Position numbers and translations under genes: made by a program. Shown in pieces: positions 43,633 to 51,232 of a stretch of 64,000 nucleotides of DNA. Numbering within the stretch: position 1 is the first letter of the stretch; each line of letters opens with the position of its first letter. The notes beneath the pieces were generated by a model, which saw nothing but the letters and a program-made list of their open reading frames with translations, had not been told where the DNA came from and searched no databases. The stretch lies in contig CAZLFQ010000002.1 in the NCBI GenBank assembly GCA_964558975.1, positions 248,001 to 312,000 on the forward strand, in the 5' to 3' direction. This stretch comes from CAZLFQ01 sp964558975 (GTDB lineage: Bacteria > Pseudomonadota > Alphaproteobacteria > Rickettsiales > Midichloriaceae).

Positions 43633-44028
43633 ATGGCATACAGTCAAAAAGTTATAGATCATTACGAAAACCCAAGAAACGTTGGCGCGTTTGCAAAGGG
43701 CGAAGAGAACGTAGGTACTGGGTTAGTAGGTGCACCATCATGCGGTGATGTTATGAAGCTACAAATTAAAGTTGATCCTGCTACTGGGAAAATCGAAGAT
43801 GCAAAATTCAGAACATTTGGGTGTTTATCTGCGATTGCTTCAAGCTCACTTGCAACTGAAAAGTTGAAAGGACTGACAATCGATGAGGCAATGGAGATTA
43901 AAAACGTTGATATAGTAGAAGAACTTTCGCTACCTCCTGTTAAAATTCATTGTTCGGTTTTAGCGGAAGATGCAATTAAGAAAGCGATCGAAGATTATAA
44001 AACTAACCTAAGCAATGACAATAAATAA
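43633..44028 (+). CDS. iscU: Fe-S cluster scaffold IscU
   Basis: Scaffold on which Fe-S clusters are built. The start MAYSQKVIDHYENPRNVGAF is the family signature; cysteines C37 (GAPSCGDV), C64 (TFGCLSAIASSS) and C107 (PPVKIHCSVLAEDAI, with the LPPVK chaperone-binding motif) are all present. ATG 43633 follows an AGAGGA ribosome-binding site; a longer frame from 43606 lies in iscS. 131 residues. Confidence 0.96.
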   Translation: MAYSQKVIDHYENPRNVGAFAKGEENVGTGLVGAPSCGDVMKLQIKVDPATGKIEDAKFRTFGCLSAIASSSLATEKLKGLTIDEAMEIKNVDIVEELSLPPVKIHCSVLAEDAIKKAIEDYKTNLSNDNK

Positions 44029-44364
44029 ATGGCTGCACCTATTATTACAATTACAGATCAAGCTGCTGAGCGCGTAAAGTTCTTATTAGAAAAACGCGAT
44101 AAGCCTTCAGCAGGCATTCGTGTTGGGGTTAAGTCTGGTGGTTGTTCAGGTTTATCTTACACATTTGAGTATGCAGATGAAAAAGGCCAGTTTGATGAAG
44201 CTGTAACTGATAAAGGCGTAACTGTACTGATAGATCCCAAAGCGGTAATGTATTTAATTGGCACAAAGCTAGACTTTGTTGATGAAAAAATGAAATCGGG
44301 TTTTGTGTTTGTAAATCCGAATGAAAAAGGTCGCTGTGGGTGTGGAGAATCGTTTACGGTTTAA
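44029..44364 (+). CDS. iscA: A-type Fe-S carrier IscA
   Basis: Carrier protein that accepts iron or clusters and passes them to apo-proteins. The three conserved Cys are C39 (KSGGCSGLSYTF) and C103/C105 (GRCGCGESFTV). 111 residues; starts directly after the iscU stop. It ends the isc cluster here: hscB, hscA and ferredoxin do not follow in this window. Confidence 0.95.
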   Translation: MAAPIITITDQAAERVKFLLEKRDKPSAGIRVGVKSGGCSGLSYTFEYADEKGQFDEAVTDKGVTVLIDPKAVMYLIGTKLDFVDEKMKSGFVFVNPNEKGRCGCGESFTV

Positions 44365-44396
44365 GCTCATTCTTGACTTTCCTCACATAATCTCAA

Positions 44397-45311
44397 ATGA
44401 ACTCACATATTGGGTGTGTGAACAAAATGACTTCCAGAAACAATAGGCGTATGTTAAAATTCATTCGTAATTTTAAAAAATCGGTAAATATTATGGCAAG
44501 ACAAAGAGTTGAAGGTTCTTCATTATTTTCTGTAGAGAAAAGAGAAGATCAGAACTTTTTGCATACAGAATTTGTTGGTGACGGATTTGTTGCTAGAAAC
44601 ATCCAAGAAACAGATTTGCCATTTTATGAGAAACTCTTTGGTGATGAGAAGGTTGTAAAACTTTTTGCGGATGGTCAGATAAAAGATGCTGATTGGGTGC
44701 GCGGTAGGTATAACACGTGGAATGGCAGATTTTCTGCATGTCAACCGCACGGAGGTCTAACGGTTTTTGATAGTAAAACTAACGAACCTATAGGGCATGT
44801 AGTTGCTGGCATAGGGAGTGGACAAGGAGTTTCGGAACTGGCTGCAGCTTTTGAAGTTTCTTCGCAAGGACTTGGAATCTGTTCAACATTGTTAAAAGCA
44901 GCAGTAGAAGTTTGGGCAGAAGAAGTGAATGGCATTGGCGTTGGCAAAATCGCTGATGATCATTTTCCCCAGTTGCAAGCAGCATTCAGATGTTTTGGCG
45001 GTGATGTGCTAAGAAGATTTGATGCGATATATAGTCCTTTAAATATTGCTTCAGGTAAAATTTTAGGTAAGGCAGGTTTTGTTAGAGCGCAAACAGCTTT
45101 ATGCACAGATAATACTTTTGATCTAACAAATACGGATCTTTCTTTAGCAAGAGTTCATGATGCAGAAATAATTGCCACAAAATTTCTTGAGGGTAGGGAG
45201 CCTAACAAAAGATATGTTTGTATAGATGAAGGTGGCAAAGAACATACACTTAGTTTCAAAGAAAATTTTGGTTCTTTCAGATTCCATGTGGAGAGAGAAA
45301 TAGGTAGATAA
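44397..45311 (+). CDS. GNAT-like acetyltransferase (RimJ/RimL-type), divergent
   Basis: Protein with a RimJ/RimL-like N-terminal pattern (DGFVARNIQETDLPFYEKLFGDE), a central GGLTVFDSKTNEPIGHVVAG strand pair, and an SELAAAFEVSSQGLGICSTLL region in place of the standard acetyl-CoA loop (QGLGIC). A later IASGKILGKAGF matches the usual N-x-x-S-x-x-x-x-x-K-x-G-F. A C-terminal extension of about 70 residues is not part of a normal GNAT. Start uncertain: ATG 44397, 44427 or 44493 are possible, the last giving a more usual N-terminus. Catalytic function is not certain. Confidence 0.65.
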   Translation: MNSHIGCVNKMTSRNNRRMLKFIRNFKKSVNIMARQRVEGSSLFSVEKREDQNFLHTEFVGDGFVARNIQETDLPFYEKLFGDEKVVKLFADGQIKDADWVRGRYNTWNGRFSACQPHGGLTVFDSKTNEPIGHVVAGIGSGQGVSELAAAFEVSSQGLGICSTLLKAAVEVWAEEVNGIGVGKIADDHFPQLQAAFRCFGGDVLRRFDAIYSPLNIASGKILGKAGFVRAQTALCTDNTFDLTNTDLSLARVHDAEIIATKFLEGREPNKRYVCIDEGGKEHTLSFKENFGSFRFHVEREIGR

Positions 45312-45362
45312 AAGTTTTTTATCAATTACAGTTTGAAGTGCTTAATAAACTGTGAGGTTAAA

Positions 45363-46937
45363 ATGCTAGATTCCGCTTCTCTTACTAAAACTTATTCAAC
45401 AGAACAAGCTTTTTTAGATTCCTTTAAGGCATATGTAAATTCACCTGATTACAAAGGCTTTGACAAACAAGCCTATGATAATTCAGTGAAAGGTTACATG
45501 CCAGTAGTGGTAAAAAATTATGACAATTTTTTTGCCGCTATGGAGCAATTTGCTAAAACAAAAGATGAAGCAACATTCAAAAAAAGTTTGGAAGATTTTT
45601 TAAAGAACCAATACGCTAACTCGTACTCACCTTATGGTTTTGCTACGGATACAAATCAAACTAAATTTGGTGATTTTGTCCTTAAAGAAAATCTCAAATC
45701 CTTCTTGAGTGAAATTGATGCATTTGTTGCAGCTGGCAACAGCTTAGAAAAAGTCGATTGGAAAGGCTATGATGATAAAGACCACGCTGCACCATTTGTG
45801 ACTGCGTTAGAAAACTACGTCAAAACTAAAGTAATCGACCAGCAACTTATAGATGCCTACAAAGAAATTGGTGGTTGGAATGTTATGTCATGGGCCGCAT
45901 ATTATCAGCAAGCAAAACTTGCCACATTCTTGGTAGCAAAAGGGTACGATTTTAATACTAAATATGGTGATGCTGATTTGCCACCTTTAGCACTGGCTGG
46001 ATTAAGTCCAAACCCAAAAGTGCTAATTGAATTTGTAAATATGGGAGCTAATCCCAATACAGTTTTCGATGATTATTATTCACTCATTGCATTCGCATCA
46101 CAAAATGCAATCAATGCGGATGGTATAAAAGTGACATTAGCCAAGGGTGCTAATGTCGATCAGGCAGGTAAACATTCCGGTGTTACACCTTTAATGCTAG
46201 CCTCGCAAACTAATCTCAGAATTGATGCGGTTGAGGAATTGCTTGCAGCAAATGCCAATGTTAATGCGCAAGACTCCGCATTGAATGGGTTCACCCCACT
46301 TATGTATGCGGCGATGGGTAGAGGTGGTAGACCTGTTATCGAGAGAATGATTGCGAAAGGCGCTTATGTTACACTTACAAGTTATGATGGGTCAACGGCT
46401 TTACATGCAGCGATGTGGGGTTCTAAGCCAGAGGTAGTAGGCTTACTACTAGGGAAACAAGTTGTAAATGTAAATGCTGTAGAAAGTATGCAAGGACAAA
46501 CTGCAGTATGTTTATGCGCTTACTTAAATAGAGATGGTACGCTTAAAATTTTAGAATCACTTGTTGATGCAAAAGCAGATTTGAATGTAAGAGATAAGGA
46601 TGGCAACACTGCACTTGATTACACAATACAAAATAAAAACCAAGTAGCTGAAAAATACTTAAGGGATAACGGTGCGAAACGAGGTGCTGAACTTCAAACT
46701 TATACACAAGCAGCAACTAGTTATATGTCTTTAGGATTAACAAGGTTGATGCAAGCTGTGTCATTAGCTAATGATAATAAACCACAACATCCATGGGTTG
46801 CTAAATATGCTTCTACTTCAGGTGTTCAAGTTGAACCAAAAGATTTCCATCCAAGTATGATTGTCCATTCAAAATATCATCATAAACATTTTAGAAGATC
46901 ATATGCACATGAACAAGATTCTGGTTTAGGCAAATAG
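45363..46937 (+). CDS. Ankyrin-repeat protein
   Basis: 524-residue protein with no signal peptide. ATG 45363 is chosen because GAGG lies 6 bases upstream. The first 170 residues form a helical domain rich in Tyr/Phe/Lys that I do not recognise. Residues about 170-450 contain ankyrin repeats, recognisable in GVTPLMLASQ, GFTPLMYAAM, GSTALHAAMW, GQTAVCLCAY and GNTALDYTIQ. The C-terminal tail is His-rich (KYHHKHFRRSYAHE). Ankyrin proteins of intracellular bacteria are frequently secreted effectors that bind host proteins, which is the likely role; no secretion signal is evident. Confidence 0.85.
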   Translation: MLDSASLTKTYSTEQAFLDSFKAYVNSPDYKGFDKQAYDNSVKGYMPVVVKNYDNFFAAMEQFAKTKDEATFKKSLEDFLKNQYANSYSPYGFATDTNQTKFGDFVLKENLKSFLSEIDAFVAAGNSLEKVDWKGYDDKDHAAPFVTALENYVKTKVIDQQLIDAYKEIGGWNVMSWAAYYQQAKLATFLVAKGYDFNTKYGDADLPPLALAGLSPNPKVLIEFVNMGANPNTVFDDYYSLIAFASQNAINADGIKVTLAKGANVDQAGKHSGVTPLMLASQTNLRIDAVEELLAANANVNAQDSALNGFTPLMYAAMGRGGRPVIERMIAKGAYVTLTSYDGSTALHAAMWGSKPEVVGLLLGKQVVNVNAVESMQGQTAVCLCAYLNRDGTLKILESLVDAKADLNVRDKDGNTALDYTIQNKNQVAEKYLRDNGAKRGAELQTYTQAATSYMSLGLTRLMQAVSLANDNKPQHPWVAKYASTSGVQVEPKDFHPSMIVHSKYHHKHFRRSYAHEQDSGLGK

Positions 46938-46959
46938 CAGTAAGGGATATCACCCCGAA

Positions 46960-47751
46960 CTAGTTTTGAAGTTTAGAAAGAATTTCTACCAGCTTATCCT
47001 TCGCAATTTGCTTGGCGCGAGGGCCTGCAACCTTCTCATTTTTTTCTGAGTCTGCAAGGTAATGTGCAAAAACAATTTTGCGATTGTCTTTTTCTACCCA
47101 ACCTACAAACCATCCCATTTGAAGGTCTTTGTTTTGAGTTCCATCTGCGTTTGGTTGAGAACCTGAGCCAGTTTTTCCGTATAATTTCCAGCCACCATCA
47201 AGCTCTTCTACAAACATAATATTGCGGGTTAACGCTTGTGCTTTTTTACTTACTGGTAATTTATCTGCTAAAAGTTTTTCGATTAAAACGATTTGCTCAT
47301 CGCCAGAAATTTTAAGCGAACTAGAAAGCCAAGAATGCGTTAGGGAATTATTTTTACCTTTGTCGCCAGCGATATCTTTGTTGCCATAGTTAAGTTTATT
47401 TACATAATCTTTGAAGCTTTTTGCGCCAAGTTTTTCGGTGATAATTCTTGAGTACCAAATACAACTATTTTTCATAAAAGTAGTTGGGTTGTGAGGCTGC
47501 TTCCAAACCTCAAGAGTATCGATATATCCCTCTTTAAATGGCCATTCAGGATGAGTTTCATCGATCAAAATGCCTGAATCAAAACCTATTAGTGCTAGAG
47601 GAATTTTAAAAGTAGAGCAAGGTGCATGGCGGGTTTTGCAATCACCTTCGGATTGTAAAACTTTGTCTCCTTCTTTTGCTACAAAACAATTTGTCTCTGC
47701 TAGTGCATCTGAGCTAACTAACAAAAGCAACGCCACTAATAATTTTTTCAT
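46960..47751 (-). CDS. Class D (OXA-type) beta-lactamase
   Basis: Periplasmic serine beta-lactamase. ATG 47751 gives a signal peptide (MKKLLVALLLLVSSDALA then ETNCF), and GGGGAG is 4 bases upstream. Active-site motifs: STFK with nucleophile S46 and K49, SCI at 96-98 in the place of the usual S-x-V, YGN at 122-124, KTG at 193-195 and WFVGW at 214-218. 263 residues, full length. The S-C-I variant is a conservative change. It starts with an ATGA overlap on the end of ribF, so its translation is coupled to a housekeeping operon. A decayed relative is at 21121. Confidence 0.93.
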   Translation of the reverse strand: MKKLLVALLLLVSSDALAETNCFVAKEGDKVLQSEGDCKTRHAPCSTFKIPLALIGFDSGILIDETHPEWPFKEGYIDTLEVWKQPHNPTTFMKNSCIWYSRIITEKLGAKSFKDYVNKLNYGNKDIAGDKGKNNSLTHSWLSSSLKISGDEQIVLIEKLLADKLPVSKKAQALTRNIMFVEELDGGWKLYGKTGSGSQPNADGTQNKDLQMGWFVGWVEKDNRKIVFAHYLADSEKNEKVAGPRAKQIAKDKLVEILSKLQN

Positions 47752-48695
47752 ACTCCCCTGTACCATCTATCCAAGTTTTTAACTGCATACTTGGCCGATC
47801 TTATATCAAAGTTTATGTGCCACTTCAAGTCATCTATAGAGTTAAATTTACGTTCAGGGCGCATAAATACAAGCAATTCCACATCTAAAGTCTTGCCATA
47901 TATATCTTTATCAAAGTCGAAAATATTTACTTCTAAAAGTGGAGTCGTGGTGTTAAAAGTTGGTTTGATTCCAACATTGGCAATTCCATAGTAACTAATG
48001 CCATCGACATGTACTCTAACCACATAAACCCCAAACAAAGGTAAGCAGACATCGGTATTAAGAGCGATGTTTGCTGTTGGTGTCCCAAGTACTTTTCCTG
48101 CCATCTTTTGGCCAGCAATAACTTTACCAGTGATGGTGACATTGGCTCCAAGCATTGCAGATGCCGTAGAAATTCTTCCTTGGGAGAGCAGCTCTCTAAT
48201 TTTAGATGAAGAAACATTCATATAATCTAATGTCACTTGGTCAATCTTTTGATAATGAAAATTAAATTTTTTTGCTTCTTTAGAAAGCAAATTAACATCA
48301 CCTAATCTCTTGTGGCCAAAGTGAAAGTTATAACCAGTAGTTAAATATTTTACACCCAGCCTCTTTACCAAAATGTCTTCAATAAAGCTCTCAGCGGATA
48401 TTTTTGAGAACTCGCTATCGAATTTATTAATAATAACAAAATCAATCCCGAGGCTTTTTAGTCTTGAAATTTTTTGCTCAAGGGTCATTAGTGGTTTGAA
48501 ATCTCCACCCTTGAAAAACGCAGAAGGATGTGGGTCAAAAAGCATAGCGGCAGATTTTAGTCCATGTTCTTTAGCATATCTAACACATGCTCTTAGTATC
48601 TCTTGATGTCCAACATGCGCACCATCAAAATTGCCCAGCGCAATTGCTGCGCCCATATGTTGTTTTTGAATCTGATCTAAGTAAACTTTATCCAC
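47748..48695 (-). CDS. ribF: Bifunctional riboflavin kinase / FAD synthetase
   Basis: Makes FMN and FAD from riboflavin. The N-terminal nucleotidyltransferase domain begins IALGNFDGAHVGHQEIL (about 18-34), with YNFHFGHKRLGD later; the C-terminal kinase domain has GTPTANIAL and YGIANVGIKPTF. 315 residues, standard length. It overlaps yejE by one base and the beta-lactamase gene by four. Confidence 0.94.
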   Translation of the reverse strand: MDKVYLDQIQKQHMGAAIALGNFDGAHVGHQEILRACVRYAKEHGLKSAAMLFDPHPSAFFKGGDFKPLMTLEQKISRLKSLGIDFVIINKFDSEFSKISAESFIEDILVKRLGVKYLTTGYNFHFGHKRLGDVNLLSKEAKKFNFHYQKIDQVTLDYMNVSSSKIRELLSQGRISTASAMLGANVTITGKVIAGQKMAGKVLGTPTANIALNTDVCLPLFGVYVVRVHVDGISYYGIANVGIKPTFNTTTPLLEVNIFDFDKDIYGKTLDVELLVFMRPERKFNSIDDLKWHINFDIRSAKYAVKNLDRWYRGV

Positions 48696-49732
48696 TATTT
48701 CCTCGGGTCAAATGCATCCCTTACAGCTTCGCCAATAAATATCAAAAGAGTTAGCAATCCTGTTAGGGTTATAAATACAGAAGCCGCAAGCCACGGGGCA
48801 TGAAGATTATTCTTAGCTTGCCCTAGCATTTCACCTAGTGATGCCGACCCAGGAGGGAGCCCAAGTCCTAAGAAATCTAGAGAAGTGAGTGTTGTAATAG
48901 CACCGTTTAGCAAGAAAGGAATAAATGTCATGCTAGCAACAAAAGCATTAGGAAGAATATGTTTAAAAATAATTCCACTATCACTCACGCCTAAGGCTTG
49001 CGCAGCACGCACATATCCTAAGTTCCTAGCTTTTAGAAATTCTGCTCTAACAACAGCAACAAGAGATAACCATGAAAATAGAAGCATAATAAACAACAGC
49101 CACCAGAAATTAGGTACAACTAGGCTCGAAAGGATTATCAATATATACAGGGTTGGTAACCCAGACCATATTTCAATAAATCTTTGTAGCAAAAGATCAA
49201 CCTTGCCCCCAAAAAAACCTTGAATAGCACCCATAGCAATGCCAATTATTGAGCTAAAAATAGTTAGTATTAGGCCAAAAAAAACGGAAATTCTAAATCC
49301 ATAAATTAATCTGGCTAAAACATCTCTACCTTGGTCATCTGTTCCCAGCCAGTTTATAGAATCTGGTGGAGATGGGGCAGGGCTAGGTAAGTTAAAATTA
49401 ATGGTTTGGTAATTGAAATGGATTAAAGGCATTATCGACCAGCCATTCTCATTAACAAGTTTTTGCACAAATGGGTCGTTGAAATCAGGATCGGTAACAA
49501 AATCTCCACCTAGGTCTTCTTCAGATATATGGGAGATAATGGGGAAATAAAAACTACCTTTGAAATAAAGGACAAGGGGTTTGTCATTTGCAACGAATTC
49601 AGCGCAAGTAGTAAAAACGAACAAAATTAAAAAAATGTATAACGAGTAGTAACCTCTTTTGTTAGACTTGAAATTGATAAACCTTCTATTGATGGAGTCT
49701 TTATTCCTCCATTTCCTATAAGATGCTATCAT
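48695..49732 (-). CDS. yejE: ABC transporter permease, YejE type
   Basis: Inner-membrane permease of the peptide/microcin C transporter family. Long periplasmic insertion after the first TM helix, then WLGTDDQGRDVLARLIYGFRIS, the EAA-like loop ARAAQALGVSDSGIIFKHILPNA and a C-terminal GEAVRDAFDPRK are diagnostic for the YejE/OppC group. 345 residues. Partner genes (yejA, yejB, yejF) do not occur nearby in the window. It overlaps udg by 4 bases and ribF by 1. Confidence 0.88.
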   Translation of the reverse strand: MIASYRKWRNKDSINRRFINFKSNKRGYYSLYIFLILFVFTTCAEFVANDKPLVLYFKGSFYFPIISHISEEDLGGDFVTDPDFNDPFVQKLVNENGWSIMPLIHFNYQTINFNLPSPAPSPPDSINWLGTDDQGRDVLARLIYGFRISVFFGLILTIFSSIIGIAMGAIQGFFGGKVDLLLQRFIEIWSGLPTLYILIILSSLVVPNFWWLLFIMLLFSWLSLVAVVRAEFLKARNLGYVRAAQALGVSDSGIIFKHILPNAFVASMTFIPFLLNGAITTLTSLDFLGLGLPPGSASLGEMLGQAKNNLHAPWLAASVFITLTGLLTLLIFIGEAVRDAFDPRK

Positions 49733-50463
49733 TTTGTTCCCTCAATGAATGACTGAAGCCTAAGCATATCAAGCCACATAAGCTTTTTCTTGGTTGGCTG
49801 TCTTAAGAGGTAAGAGGGATGAAATATGACCGCTGTCTTTATGGGCTTAGTTAAATATGGGTTTGTGTAATCGTAATACTCGCTTCTAATTTGGTGCATA
49901 GAAAACTTGTTGCCAAGTAATGACTCAACTGCTGTGCTTCCAACTAAAACAATTACTTTTGGATTAACCAAGGCGATATGTTTCTCGACGAAAGGGCGAC
50001 ACATTTCTAGTTCTTCAGGGGTAGGTCTGCGATTCCCAGGTGGGCGCCAAAATACTGTGTTTGTTATATAAACGTCCTCTCTTTTCAGTCCTATTGAAGG
50101 AAGGATGTTGTTTAATAATTTCCCACTTTGTCCGCAGAAAGGTATACCTTCTTTATCTTCATTTGCACCGGGAGCTTCGCCAATCATCATAATTTTGGCG
50201 CCAAGCTTACCATCTGCGAATACTGTGTTGATTGCGGCTTTCTTAATAGCGCAGCCACTATAGTTTCTGACTGCGGCCTCAAGATCCTGAATAGTATGGC
50301 ATTTGTCTGCCAGTACTCGTGATGAATCTGTTGGCATTGAAGAGTTTTCTTTCATTGAAGGAGTCGAAGCTACCGCTGCCTTTTTTTGGGTTCTATCCAC
50401 AGGATTCTTCTCATAGAATGAGTCAATTCCAAATTCTTCGTACATTTTTAAAGTGTTTTTCAT
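49729..50463 (-). CDS. Uracil-DNA glycosylase, family 4 (Fe-S type)
   Basis: Removes uracil from DNA. Family 4 motifs are IGEAPGANEDKEGIPFCGQSGKLL, TNTVFWRPPGNRRPTPEE and CRPFVEKHI, with FHPSYLLRQP near the end. The 4Fe-4S cysteines are visible as SGCAIKKAA..., FCG and CRPF. ATG 50463 is taken as the start rather than the upstream TTG. 244 residues with an alphaproteobacterial-type Ser-rich N-terminal extension. The start is divergent from the rpmH promoter. Confidence 0.88.
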   Translation of the reverse strand: MKNTLKMYEEFGIDSFYEKNPVDRTQKKAAVASTPSMKENSSMPTDSSRVLADKCHTIQDLEAAVRNYSGCAIKKAAINTVFADGKLGAKIMMIGEAPGANEDKEGIPFCGQSGKLLNNILPSIGLKREDVYITNTVFWRPPGNRRPTPEELEMCRPFVEKHIALVNPKVIVLVGSTAVESLLGNKFSMHQIRSEYYDYTNPYLTKPIKTAVIFHPSYLLRQPTKKKLMWLDMLRLQSFIEGTK

Positions 50464-50494
50464 AGTATTTATGACGCAACTTAACAAAGGCCTA

Positions 50495-50523
50495 TTGACT
50501 TTATAGACTAATAAATGTATAAA
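50495..50523 (+). promoter_or_regulatory. Sigma-70 promoter of rpmH
   Basis: TTGACT (50495-50500) and TATAAA (50518-50523) are separated by exactly 17 bases, a near-consensus promoter. Transcription would start near 50530, 27 bases before the rpmH ATG. Confidence 0.75.
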
Positions 50524-50556
50524 ATCATCTCTTAATTGAATTAATAGAATTTTGAA

Positions 50557-50697
50557 ATGGCAACACGTAGAACATATCAGCCGAGTAAGTTAGTTAGAAA
50601 ACGTAGACATGGTTTTAGAAGCCGCATGGCAACTGTTGGTGGTAAAAAAGTACTAAGCAATAGACGTTCATCAGGTCGTAAAAAACTTTGCGCTTAA
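50557..50697 (+). CDS. rpmH: 50S ribosomal protein L34
   Basis: 46-residue basic ribosomal protein: MATRRTYQPSKLVRKRRHG then FRSRMATVGGKKVLSNRRSS and a Cys-Ala end. It is the canonical L34 length and sequence. It is too short for usual ORF cut-offs. The stop codon shares one base with the rnpA start, as is common for rpmH-rnpA. Confidence 0.97.
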   Translation: MATRRTYQPSKLVRKRRHGFRSRMATVGGKKVLSNRRSSGRKKLCA

Positions 50698-51014
50698 TGA
50701 ATCAGACTTTCATTAAAAAAGGTTCTGAAATACAACATATTCTTAAAAATGGCAGGAGATTATCCTCGCCATTTTTTAATATCTACTATATTTCAAATGA
50801 AGGTTGCGCATCGTTCGGCGTAATCGCACCTAAGAAAAATTTCCCCAAAGCTGTTCAGAGAAATAAAGCTAAAAGACGCATTAGAGCTATTATTAAAGAA
50901 GTTCAGGTCAGAGATATTTCTTGCCTTATTATGGCCAAGTCAATGATGCTTGAGGTGAATTTTAAAGATGTTGTTCTGCAATTACAGCATATGCTTACTA
51001 AGGCAAGATCATGA
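50697..51014 (+). CDS. rnpA: Ribonuclease P protein component
   Basis: Protein cofactor of RNase P, which trims tRNA 5' ends. The RNase P signature FPKAVQRNKAKRRIRAIIKE is present, preceded by the conserved ASFGVIAPKKN. 105 residues. ATG 50697 overlaps the rpmH stop; a longer in-frame start is not needed. The order rpmH-rnpA-yidD-yidC is conserved in bacteria. Confidence 0.95.
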   Translation: MNQTFIKKGSEIQHILKNGRRLSSPFFNIYYISNEGCASFGVIAPKKNFPKAVQRNKAKRRIRAIIKEVQVRDISCLIMAKSMMLEVNFKDVVLQLQHMLTKARS

Positions 51015-51220
51015 AATATTTAGTTAATATCTTACTCAAATTCTATAGATATTTTATCTCTCCTATGTTACCAAAAGCGTGTAGGTACTTCCCCTCTTGT
51101 TCTGAATATGCTATAGAAGCTGTAGAGAAGAAAGGAGTAACGAAAGGGTTATACCTTACTTTTAAAAGAATTATAAAGTGCCATCCTTTTTCTAAAGGTG
51201 GTTATGATCCAGTAAAATGA
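51011..51220 (+). CDS. yidD: Membrane protein insertion efficiency factor YidD
   Basis: Small amphipathic protein that assists YidC-dependent membrane insertion. The family motif is complete: FYRYFISPMLPKACRYFPSCSEYAIEAVEK followed by KRIIKCHPFSKGGYDPVK. 69 residues. ATGA overlap with rnpA, and yidC begins 12 bases after it. Confidence 0.95.
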   Translation: MKYLVNILLKFYRYFISPMLPKACRYFPSCSEYAIEAVEKKGVTKGLYLTFKRIIKCHPFSKGGYDPVK

Positions 51221-51232
51221 ACTAGTAGGACA

